Source of the DNA: JACQWX01 sp041662295
GTDB lineage: Bacteria; Elusimicrobiota; Elusimicrobia; UBA1565; UBA9628
NCBI GenBank assembly: GCA_041662295.1
Contig: JBAZSR010000249.1
Coordinates: 1-5,009, forward strand
Direction of reading: 5' to 3'
DNA: 5,009 bases
The notes beneath the pieces are model-generated. The model saw only the letters and a program-made list of their open reading frames with translations, made no database searches and was not told where the DNA came from. Position numbers and translations under genes: made by a program. The first letter of the stretch is position 1. Each line of letters begins with the position of its first letter. This document shows, in pieces, positions 1 to 5,009 of this stretch.

Positions 1-313
1 GGTGTTCATCGCGGGCTGGTGGCTCGACGCCATCCACTCGGACTTCATGTTCGCGTTCTTCATCTGCGCGATGCTCTGCGGCACGCTCCTCTCCCTGACC
101 GGCATCATGCTCGGCGAGATGACCCCGCGGGAGTACCCGAAATACGGGCAATGGGTCCGCCTCATCGCCTACGCCGTCATCGAGAACTTCGGGTACCGGC
201 AGGTGATGACCTACCTCAGGCTGGCCGGCACCATGGACTTCATCCTGGGCAGGGGAGAGTGGGGCAAGATGGAGCGCGAGGGCATCGTCAGGCGGAGGGG
301 CCGTGCTGCGTAG
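1..313 (+). CDS. Family 2 glycosyltransferase, membrane polysaccharide synthase-like, C-terminal end (5' partial)
   Basis: Only the last 103 or so codons are present; the frame is open to the left edge, so the GTG at position 2 is probably an internal valine codon. The visible part has a hydrophobic segment (about residues 14-37, FMFAFFICAMLCG...), a short amphipathic linker with TPREYPKYGQW, a second hydrophobic stretch, then ENFGYRQ and a tail with GRGEWGKMEREG. The combination of ENFGYRQ, a basic/aromatic helix and a WG-x-M-x-R-x-G ending is what I recognise from the C-termini of processive GT2 enzymes of the inner membrane (cellulose/hyaluronan/PNAG synthase-like), which polymerise nucleotide sugars and extrude the chain. 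The catalytic domain (D, DxD, Q/RxxRW motifs) lies outside the window, so the substrate cannot be judged. The TAG stop lies 11 bases inside the next gene, indicating an operon with the deacetylase-like gene. Family assignment fairly sure; polymer unknown. Confidence 0.8.
   Translation, partial: VFIAGWWLDAIHSDFMFAFFICAMLCGTLLSLTGIMLGEMTPREYPKYGQWVRLIAYAVIENFGYRQVMTYLRLAGTMDFILGRGEWGKMEREGIVRRRGRAA
294..298 (+). promoter_or_regulatory. Ribosome binding site for the deacetylase-like gene
   Basis: GGAGG lies inside the end of the upstream glycosyltransferase gene, 4 bases before the GTG at 303. It supports GTG 303 as the start instead of the in-frame ATG at 342, which would remove half of the membrane anchor. 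Confidence 0.55.
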
Positions 314-2162
314 GCACATCTTCAGCCTCGTCTCCCTGGCCATGCTGGCCCTCGTGGTCTGGTGGGCCGGGGGCCTTCCCCGATTCACCAGGGCCACCCC
401 GCCGACCGTGCTCGTGCCCACGGGCTCGGACAACGGCCGGCTCTTCCAGGAGCGGGGGCGTCCGGTCGAGGGCGGAGCGGCCGTGCTCCTCATGGGGCCC
501 GGCCACCAGGCGCTCCCCGCCGCCCGTGCGCTCATCCAGGCCGGGATCCCCTTCTGTGTCACCCACGACCTCCAGACCGCGCTCAGCCACCGCATGGTCC
601 TCATCCCCACGGACGACCGTTCGCTCCGGCCCGGCCCCGAGGTCCTCTCCAGGCTCAAGGCCTATGTCCAGCAGGGCGGGACCTTGATCCTTCAGACCCC
701 GCCGGACCTCCTCCAGGGCCTGACCGGGCTCTACGCCGAGAACCCGCGCCGCACCCGGCACCGCCTGAGCTTCCGGACCGCGGCCGACGCCGGCCTCGTC
801 TACCTCGATGAGCCCGAGGAGGCGGAGATCCGCCTCGCCGGCAGGAGGACCGCGGAGGGGCCATGGACGCACGGCCTCATGGCCGCGGCCCAGGCCAGCC
901 CCATCGCCTTCTTCACGGACGAGAGCCAGCCCGCCATCATCCGCGTGCGCCACGGCGCGGGCGCGGTCTACACCCTGGGCTTCGACCTGAAGGACCTCGT
1001 GACCCGGCCGCGCAGCCGCCGCCACTTCGACGCCGACCGCTGCCGCAACAACGCGTTCGAGCCCGCGGGCGACGTCGCGGCCCTGCTCCTCCGCGGGTGG
1101 TACGAGAGCGGCCCCAAGCCATGGGTCCGCCTGCGCTCCCTCCCGGGCCGCCTGCAGGGGCTCATCGCGCTCTCCCACAACCTCGGGTGGGGCTCCGGGG
1201 TGGACGCGGCCGAGGACTTCTCCAGGGCCGAGAAGGCCCAAGGCATCAGAGCCACTTTCTTCGTGCAGACCAAGCGCATGAAGGACGTCCTCAAGGGGCC
1301 CGTCTTCGACGAGAAGCTCGTCCGGGCCCTCAAGGTCCTCGCCGCGGACGGGCACGAGCTCGCAAGCCACGGCGTGGCCCACGGAGCTGACCTCCACCTC
1401 AACCCCATCGGCAGCCCGGACGTCAAGGTGGATGCCTACCGGCCCAAGGTCGACGAGGACGGCTACACGCGGGGAGGGACCCTGCTCGGCGAGATGGCCG
1501 TCAGCAAGAGGCTCATCGAGGCGGCCGCGGACGCGAAGGTGGAAGGGTTCCGCTCAGCCTTTCGCCGCGATCCTGATTTCCTCGACGAGGGTCTCAAGGT
1601 CACGGGCTACGCTTGGGATTCGAGCCTGGTCCCCTGCCAAGCCCTCACCCATTTCCCCTTCCCCCTGCCGCGCCTGCGGTCCTTGGACCTGGAGTCGGGC
1701 GTCCTCGAGCTTCCCATGTCCTGGGACGACGAGAACCAGCCCGAAGGGCCTCTGGACTTCAGCAGGGTCCTGACCCTGTTCCGCAAGGTCTCCAACAACG
1801 AGAGCCCGTTCGTGTGGCTGGCGCATCCGAGCCTCGCCCCTGCCAAGAAGCGCGCCCTCGACCGGATCCTCAACACCCTGCCTTCGGACGCGGCGGTCTG
1901 GCCCGTGGGCCGCCTCGCCCGGTTCTGGTCCGCCCGGGAAGCTGCCCGGTTCTCCTACACCGCGTCGGGCAGTGAGGTCCTGCTGAAGGTGCAGGCCCCG
2001 GCGGGACGCTACGGGCTCTCCTTCGAGGTCTCGGCCCCGGCGGTCTCCTGCCGGCCGAGACCCGGCAGCCAGAGGCCCGGCGTGGAAGTCTCCTGCTCAG
2101 GCAGGAAGGTCGTGCTCGAGAGCTCCGACGGCGGACCGGTGGAGATCGCGCTCCGCCTCTAA
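303..2162 (+). CDS. Membrane-anchored polysaccharide deacetylase-like (NodB/CE4 fold) protein with N-terminal amidotransferase-like domain
   Basis: This 619-residue protein starts at a GTG overlapping the upstream stop. The N-terminus is a signal anchor (RRH then a hydrophobic run, residues 6-23), placing the rest outside the membrane. Residues about 35-235 look like a GATase1-like alpha/beta domain (VLIPTDD, then LKAYVQQGGTLIL, later GAGAVYTLGFDL). I see no cysteine at the expected nucleophile elbow, so it is probably structural or glycan binding. Residues about 285-550 resemble the NodB homology domain: RATFFV (316-321), GHELASHGVAH with the HxxxH metal pair H356/H360, FRSAFRRDPDF (416-426), YAWDSSL with D439, and a late WLAHPS with H508. 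The first motif, normally TFDD or THDxD, reads SHNLGWGSGVD (291-301), so both usual aspartates are missing. Residues about 545-619 form a beta-rich tail. CE4 enzymes remove N- or O-acetyl groups from glycans. Pairing with a GT2 synthase suggests a modifier of the nascent polymer, but activity is uncertain. Confidence 0.82.
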   Translation: MLRRHIFSLVSLAMLALVVWWAGGLPRFTRATPPTVLVPTGSDNGRLFQERGRPVEGGAAVLLMGPGHQALPAARALIQAGIPFCVTHDLQTALSHRMVLIPTDDRSLRPGPEVLSRLKAYVQQGGTLILQTPPDLLQGLTGLYAENPRRTRHRLSFRTAADAGLVYLDEPEEAEIRLAGRRTAEGPWTHGLMAAAQASPIAFFTDESQPAIIRVRHGAGAVYTLGFDLKDLVTRPRSRRHFDADRCRNNAFEPAGDVAALLLRGWYESGPKPWVRLRSLPGRLQGLIALSHNLGWGSGVDAAEDFSRAEKAQGIRATFFVQTKRMKDVLKGPVFDEKLVRALKVLAADGHELASHGVAHGADLHLNPIGSPDVKVDAYRPKVDEDGYTRGGTLLGEMAVSKRLIEAAADAKVEGFRSAFRRDPDFLDEGLKVTGYAWDSSLVPCQALTHFPFPLPRLRSLDLESGVLELPMSWDDENQPEGPLDFSRVLTLFRKVSNNESPFVWLAHPSLAPAKKRALDRILNTLPSDAAVWPVGRLARFWSAREAARFSYTASGSEVLLKVQAPAGRYGLSFEVSAPAVSCRPRPGSQRPGVEVSCSGRKVVLESSDGGPVEIALRL

Positions 2163-2176
2163 TCGCGGGGGAGCGC
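2148..2176. terminator. Hairpin across the convergent gene junction, possible bidirectional terminator
   Basis: GCGCTCC at 2148-2154 pairs perfectly with GGAGCGC at 2170-2176. Past one G-G mismatch, two more C-G pairs form (2156-2157 with 2167-2168), leaving a 9-base loop at 2158-2166. The loop holds the overlapping stop codons of the two convergent genes. There is no T-run on either side, so it is not a canonical intrinsic terminator. In DNA this GC-rich a 7-base dyad can arise by chance. Its exact placement at the only convergent junction is the reason to list it. Confidence 0.35.
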
Positions 2177-4084
2177 CGGCAGGGACCCAGGCTTCGGAAG
2201 GACCTCGTAGACCGCGGTCTTGCCCATGCCGCCGGTCTCCCAGAGCCCGAGGAGACGGAACCGGTCCGGTTGGCGGCGAATGAAGTCCCGCTCGACCTCG
2301 TCGAGACCGGGATACCAGCGGGGCTCCCAGAGCCCAAGATACCGGACGCGGAGGCTGTCGAGGAGGTTCATCCACTCCTCGGGCAGCTCCCCGTAGAGCG
2401 CGTCCGGCAGCAGGGTCGCACGGTGGCCCACCACGTGAACCTCGGCCCGGGGCGGCAGGCCCGCCCACGGCAGGATGAGCTCGGCGTAGTTGACCGCCAC
2501 GGTGTCGCCGCGCTCGAGCCGCTTGTCGAGGAAGGCCCACGCCTGACCCAGGGTGTCGAAGCGAGCCTTGTAGAACTCGGCGGGCTCGATCCTCCCCCGG
2601 GAGCGCAGCAGCTTCCAGGCGTCCCGGTAGTCCTTCTCCCCCCCGAACCAGCCGAGGAAGAGCACGCAGGAAAGGATGATCCCGGCTGACCAGCCCAGCC
2701 GGGCGGCGCTCCGCGCCCAGCCCTGGGCGCGGCGCAGGGCGAGGGCGGCGAGGGGCAGGACAAGGCCGGGCAGGAACATGATGTAGCGGGGCTCCCTCGT
2801 GGGCTGGAACAGGAAGAAGGCGGCCAGGGTCATGGGGATCATGGCCGCAAGCCAGAGAGCGGACCTATTCCTCGAACGCAGGGCCGCCCAGGCAGCCGCT
2901 GGGAGGACCGCGTAACACGCCGCGAAGACCGGGCCGAAGCCGTGCTCCGAGCCATAGACGAGCCTGCCGCGGAAGGACTCCCGGAAGGGGTACCAGAGCC
3001 AACCCGCGGGAGAGGACACGAACCAGCGCTCCACCTCCGTGAGCAGTTCCGACGGCGACATGGGCCCGAGGAAGACCGTCCACCCGCCGACCTTGAACTC
3101 GAACGGGTACACGGGGTTGCCGTGGGCCCGCCAGTTCTCGATGTAGGTCGAGCCCCCCAAGGCGAGCGACAGGAGGGTCAGGGGGATGAGCCAGAGGGCG
3201 GCCTTCAGCCGCAGGTCCCGGCGCAGGCAGAGGGTCCAGAACGGAAGGAGGAGGAGCGGGGCCTGCAGATAGGCCGTGGACTTTGCGCCCAGGGCCAGGC
3301 CGAAGGCCGCGGCAAAGGCCGCCAGGTGCACGGCCAAGCCGGTCCGATCGAAGAGGACGGCCGCCGCGGCAGCCGCGAGGAAGCTCGCGCCGTAGAAGAG
3401 GTCCACATAAGGGATGCCGGCCTGGATGAGGGCCAAGGGGGCGGCGCAGGCAGCCAAGCCGCAGGGCAGGGACCAGACCGCGCCCCCGTGCCTGCGGCCC
3501 AGGACCGCGGCGCTCGTGAACATCAGGGGCAGGGCCGCGGCCTGGGAGAGCTTCGCGGCCTCCATGCGGCCGCCGTCGAGCAGGGACAGCCAGGCCGCCA
3601 GGTACTCGCCGTTGTGCGCGATGGTGCGGTGGAAGGTCGGCCAGCCGCCCAGGGAGAGGTCCCCCTGCCGGATCCAGCGGAACACGATGGGCAGATGGTA
3701 GGAGAGCCCGTCCCACGCGTCCGGCGGGGTCTTCCACGCGATGAAGAGCCGGAACGCGAGGACCGCGAAGAAGATGGCGGCCGCGGGCCAGAACACGGGC
3801 GGGAACGCCCAGCGCTGGAGCCCCCCTCCCAGCATCGGCAGCTCCTCTTTTTGGTGGAAGAGCGCCACCAGTCCGTGGAGGATGAAGAGACAGAAGGTCG
3901 CGAGCGCCACGAGCCCGGGAGCCAGGCGGCCCGCGGCCCCGAACGCGAGCACGATGAGGACGCCCTCGCAGCATGCCAGGAGGGAGCCGAGGAACGCCGC
4001 CTCGCAGGTCCGGCGGCCCAGGAGGTTGCGGAACATGACCGTGCCCGAGAGCAGCAGGCCCCCGAACAACAGGGCGGCGATCAC
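2159..4084 (-). CDS. GT39/PMT-like (GT-C fold) multi-pass membrane glycosyltransferase
   Basis: This 641-residue protein has about ten or more hydrophobic segments in residues 1-480 and a soluble C-terminal part (about 483-641). Residues 121-131 read PDAWDGLSYHL, the acidic first-loop motif (D125) of GT-C enzymes such as ArnT and protein O-mannosyltransferases, where the aspartate lies in or near the periplasmic active site. Further family-like signatures are IENWRAHGNPVYPF (315-328) and EPRYIMFLPGL (431-441). Such enzymes use polyprenyl-phosphate sugars to modify lipids, glycans or proteins; acceptor and sugar cannot be told here. Hydrophobic segments at about 2-18, 30-50, 56-76 and 94-117 precede D125, whereas ArnT has one helix before its acidic loop, so there is an N-terminal extension of about 90 residues. 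The GTG start overlaps the stop of a 44-residue membrane protein (GTGA), with GGAG 8 bases upstream; no other ATG or GTG lies upstream in frame. It is convergent with the deacetylase-like gene, sharing bases at the stop codons. Membership of the GT-C superfamily is likely; the exact family is less sure. Confidence 0.82.
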   Translation of the reverse strand: MIAALLFGGLLLSGTVMFRNLLGRRTCEAAFLGSLLACCEGVLIVLAFGAAGRLAPGLVALATFCLFILHGLVALFHQKEELPMLGGGLQRWAFPPVFWPAAAIFFAVLAFRLFIAWKTPPDAWDGLSYHLPIVFRWIRQGDLSLGGWPTFHRTIAHNGEYLAAWLSLLDGGRMEAAKLSQAAALPLMFTSAAVLGRRHGGAVWSLPCGLAACAAPLALIQAGIPYVDLFYGASFLAAAAAAVLFDRTGLAVHLAAFAAAFGLALGAKSTAYLQAPLLLLPFWTLCLRRDLRLKAALWLIPLTLLSLALGGSTYIENWRAHGNPVYPFEFKVGGWTVFLGPMSPSELLTEVERWFVSSPAGWLWYPFRESFRGRLVYGSEHGFGPVFAACYAVLPAAAWAALRSRNRSALWLAAMIPMTLAAFFLFQPTREPRYIMFLPGLVLPLAALALRRAQGWARSAARLGWSAGIILSCVLFLGWFGGEKDYRDAWKLLRSRGRIEPAEFYKARFDTLGQAWAFLDKRLERGDTVAVNYAELILPWAGLPPRAEVHVVGHRATLLPDALYGELPEEWMNLLDSLRVRYLGLWEPRWYPGLDEVERDFIRRQPDRFRLLGLWETGGMGKTAVYEVLPKPGSLPALPRD

Positions 4085-4215
4085 CGGAAGAGCTCCGCGA
4101 TGCCGGGGAGGAGGGAACGCTGGAGCCAGGCGTAGGCGAGGAGCCCGACCCAGAACAGGACCGCTGCCGCGGCCCCCGCGGCCCGCCTGCCCGGTCTGGT
4201 CCTGGAGCCGTCCAT
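4081..4215 (-). CDS. Small single-pass membrane protein (44 residues) coupled to the GT39-like gene
   Basis: The frame runs from ATG at 4215 to a TGA at 4083-4081 that overlaps the GTG start of the glycosyltransferase by four bases (GTGA). The product begins MDGSRTRPGRR, a strongly basic head, followed by a hydrophobic helix at about residues 12-32 (ending LFWVGLLAYAWLQ) and a short tail ending LPGIAELFR. By the positive-inside rule the head is cytoplasmic and the tail periplasmic. I do not recognise a family. The overlap and shared direction indicate one operon with the glycosyltransferase; it could be a small partner subunit, a translational leader, or the detached first helix of that enzyme. 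No good Shine-Dalgarno precedes the ATG, but a TATACT hexamer ends 8 bases before it, compatible with a leaderless transcript. The other two frames here lack a comparable hydrophobic protein, which supports this reading. It is short, so it could be missed by length-filtered gene calling. Confidence 0.6.
   Translation of the reverse strand: MDGSRTRPGRRAAGAAAAVLFWVGLLAYAWLQRSLLPGIAELFR
4093..4096 (-). promoter_or_regulatory. Ribosome binding site for the GT39-like gene
   Basis: GGAG on the minus strand, 8 bases before the GTG at 4084 and inside the coding sequence of the upstream 44-residue protein. Together with the GTGA stop/start overlap it points to translational coupling, and it supports the GTG start. 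Confidence 0.5.
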
Positions 4216-4223
4216 GGCCCGAT

Positions 4224-4229
4224 AGTATA
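4224..4229 (-). promoter_or_regulatory. -10-like hexamer TATACT for the minus-strand unit
   Basis: On the minus strand TATACT (5 of 6 matches to TATAAT) ends 8 bases before the ATG at 4215, so transcription would begin at or within about two bases of the start codon. There is no convincing -35 hexamer at 16-18 bases upstream (around 4247-4252) and no extended -10 TG. Assignment rests on the match and its rarity in this GC-rich context. Confidence 0.4.
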
Positions 4230-4238
4230 GCTTTTGAC

Positions 4239-4261
4239 CGCCGGACCTGGCGCGGCCGGCG
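4239..4261. repeat. Small inverted repeat midway between divergent -10-like elements
   Basis: CGCCGG at 4239-4244 and CCGGCG at 4256-4261 are perfect inverted copies separated by 11 bases. The dyad centre (4250) coincides with the midpoint between the two -10-like hexamers (4224-4229 and 4272-4277). It could be an operator acting on both promoters, but six-base GC-only arms are common by chance in this DNA. Confidence 0.25.
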
Positions 4262-4271
4262 TCCTATGGTC

Positions 4272-4277
4272 TATCAT
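4272..4277 (+). promoter_or_regulatory. -10-like hexamer TATCAT for the lipoprotein gene
   Basis: TATCAT (5 of 6 matches to TATAAT) ends 7 bases before the ATG at 4285, again placing the likely transcript start at the start codon. No -35 match is present 16-18 bases upstream. A TTGACC at 4234-4239 resembles a -35 but is 32 bases away, too far to pair with it. Confidence 0.35.
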
Positions 4278-4284
4278 TGCTCCC

Positions 4285-5009
4285 ATGGGGGCCGGAAAGT
4301 CAAGGGCGGCGGCACGGATGGCGCATGGCGCTGTCCTCGCCATGGCGCTCTCCGGATGCGGGCGGACCCAGCATGATCCCGGCCTCCTGGTCCTGCCCGG
4401 CAGAGGAGCCTCCTCGTACGCGGAAGCCTCGGGCCCCTCCCCCTTGAGCCGTCTCGTGGAGCGCCGCCTGGCCGGGGCAGGGACCGCGCCTCTGTCCCCG
4501 GAGCCGTGCCTCGACAGGGCCGCTGAGCTCCTCGCCGAGAGGCTCGACTCGGAGTGCGAGCTCTGGCCGGGCTGGATCGAGGAGCATGTCCTCCATCACG
4601 CCGGGTGCCCGGATTTCGCGGCCGACGCCATCGTGGTCTGCGGCAGAGGCAAAGACCCTAAGGGCTTCCTTGACCGCGTCGCAATCGAGGCTCCCAAGCT
4701 CAGGGCGGACCGCTTCGGCAGCGGCCGCGCCGCCCAAGGGCTCTTCCGCTCAGCCTGGGTCTTCGCCGCGGTCGAGCGCGGGGCAGGGCTCGACCCGGTC
4801 CCTCGGAGCGTCCCCCCCGAGAGCCGCGTCCGCCTCGGGTTCAGCCTCGCTCCGGGGCTGGAGGCGCCGCGCGTCTACTCCATGGGCCCGGCAGGAGGAG
4901 TGGCGTCCGAGCCCGTGCTACTCGGCTCGGAACCGGGCCGGCACCTCGCCTTCGTGCGCCTGGCCGGACCGGGCCGGTATTGGCTGGAGATCATGGCGGA
5001 CGGCAGGGA
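4285..5009 (+). CDS. Putative lipoprotein of unknown function (3' partial)
   Basis: The frame is open from ATG 4285 to the right edge (241 codons, no stop). The first 25 residues form a lipoprotein signal: a basic head (K5, R7, R11), a hydrophobic stretch (A13-L22) and the lipobox LSGC with C25 as the predicted lipidated cysteine. ATG 4285 is preferred over ATG 4318 because the later start loses all lysines and arginines of the n-region. After a linker, residues about 68-150 look mainly helical (PLSPEPCLDRAAELLAERL, then EEHVLHHAGCPDFAADAIVV) and contain four cysteines (C75, C91, C108, C119) that could make two disulfides outside the cytoplasm. Residues about 184-241 look beta-rich (RVRLGFSLAPGLEAPRVYSM, HLAFVRLAGPGRYWLEIMADG), like a beta-sandwich. 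The overall plan, helical cysteine-containing part then beta-sandwich, reminds me of uncharacterised secreted myxobacterial-type proteins, but I do not assign a family. A catalytic domain may follow beyond the window. Confidence 0.7.
   Translation, partial: MGAGKSRAAARMAHGAVLAMALSGCGRTQHDPGLLVLPGRGASSYAEASGPSPLSRLVERRLAGAGTAPLSPEPCLDRAAELLAERLDSECELWPGWIEEHVLHHAGCPDFAADAIVVCGRGKDPKGFLDRVAIEAPKLRADRFGSGRAAQGLFRSAWVFAAVERGAGLDPVPRSVPPESRVRLGFSLAPGLEAPRVYSMGPAGGVASEPVLLGSEPGRHLAFVRLAGPGRYWLEIMADGR

Larger units (their letters stand above)
4216..4284. promoter_or_regulatory. Divergent intergenic promoter region
   Basis: This 69-base gap separates the start codons of the minus-strand membrane-protein unit and the plus-strand lipoprotein gene. 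It includes an AT-richer patch (about 4221-4238) unlike the surrounding GC-rich coding DNA. It must carry the promoters of both units unless either is transcribed from elsewhere. Individual -10-like elements and a dyad are listed separately. Confidence 0.6.

Noticed and set aside
288..1397. Long open frame on the minus strand opposite the deacetylase-like gene (about 369 codons)
   Set aside because: It lies antisense to a gene with recognisable domains, its product is low-complexity and rich in G, E, A, R and P with no motifs, and long antisense frames are expected in DNA of this GC content.
3846..3851. Short T-run (CTTTTTG) as a terminator
   Set aside because: It is inside the glycosyltransferase coding sequence, with no stem-loop next to it.
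4081..4084. Programmed -1 frameshift joining the 44-residue protein to the glycosyltransferase
   Set aside because: No X-XXY-YYZ slippery heptamer is visible before the overlap, and GGAG 8 bases before the GTG gives a simpler explanation by coupled re-initiation. A fission or sequencing frameshift remains possible and is discussed in the findings.
2942..4135. Long open frame on the plus strand opposite the glycosyltransferase (about 397 codons)
   Set aside because: The product is a hydrophilic E/R/Q/G-rich string with no fold-like pattern, as expected for the complement of a leucine/alanine-rich membrane protein. The minus-strand gene has clear family motifs.
4234..4239. TTGACC on the plus strand as a -35 box
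   Set aside because: The distance to TATCAT (4272) is 32 bases and to TATGGT (4265) is 25 bases, both outside the usable sigma-70 spacing.
2865..4343. Second long minus-strand frame overlapping the glycosyltransferase (about 492 codons)
   Set aside because: It is an out-of-frame shadow of the same strand: arginine/proline/glycine-rich, with no membrane segments, and it runs through the divergent promoter region.
4300..4737. Minus-strand open frame opposite the lipoprotein gene (about 145 codons)
   Set aside because: The plus-strand frame has a signal peptide with lipobox and continues to the window edge. The minus-strand frame has no recognisable feature and would also overlap the divergent gene arrangement awkwardly.

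Overview
The window is high-GC DNA (roughly 70% by eye, with strong G/C preference at third codon positions). It is almost fully coding and contains no RNA genes, mobile elements or CRISPR arrays that I can see. The genes suggest a Gram-negative-type bacterium: a membrane polysaccharide-synthase-like glycosyltransferase, a membrane-anchored deacetylase-like protein, a GT-C family integral membrane glycosyltransferase and a lipobox-bearing lipoprotein. I cannot fix the phylum from sequence alone. Gene content and base composition would fit high-GC Elusimicrobiota or Myxococcota-like lineages, but this is only an impression.

Layout. (1) Positions 1-313, plus strand: the 3' end of a family 2 glycosyltransferase. 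It overlaps by 11 bases (2) positions 303-2162, plus strand: a 619-residue membrane-anchored protein with an amidotransferase-like (non-catalytic) domain, a NodB/CE4-type deacetylase domain with a degenerate first motif, and a C-terminal beta-rich tail. (3) Positions 2159-4084, minus strand: a 641-residue GT39/PMT-like multi-pass membrane glycosyltransferase. Its stop codon overlaps the stop codon of gene 2 (CTAA), and a hairpin spans the junction. (4) Positions 4081-4215, minus strand: a 44-residue single-pass membrane protein joined to gene 3 by a 4-base GTGA overlap. (5) Positions 4216-4284: a 69-base divergent intergenic region that is locally AT-richer, with -10-like hexamers facing both ways and a small dyad between them. 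(6) Positions 4285-5009, plus strand: a lipoprotein precursor of unknown function that runs off the window.

How the genes may work together (inference). Genes 1 and 2 look like a translationally linked synthase plus modifying-enzyme pair for an extracellular or envelope polysaccharide, comparable in logic to GT2/deacetylase pairs such as PgaC/PgaB. Genes 4 and 3 form a separate, convergent, translationally coupled unit that probably transfers a sugar from a lipid-phosphate donor on the periplasmic face of the membrane. Gene 5 is an exported lipoprotein divergently transcribed from unit 4-3. The common theme is envelope glycan assembly. The features most worth a second look are the lost aspartates in the deacetylase motif 1, the 44-residue membrane protein whose predicted topology complements the N-terminus of the glycosyltransferase, the overlapping stop codons inside a hairpin loop, and the possible leaderless divergent promoters.
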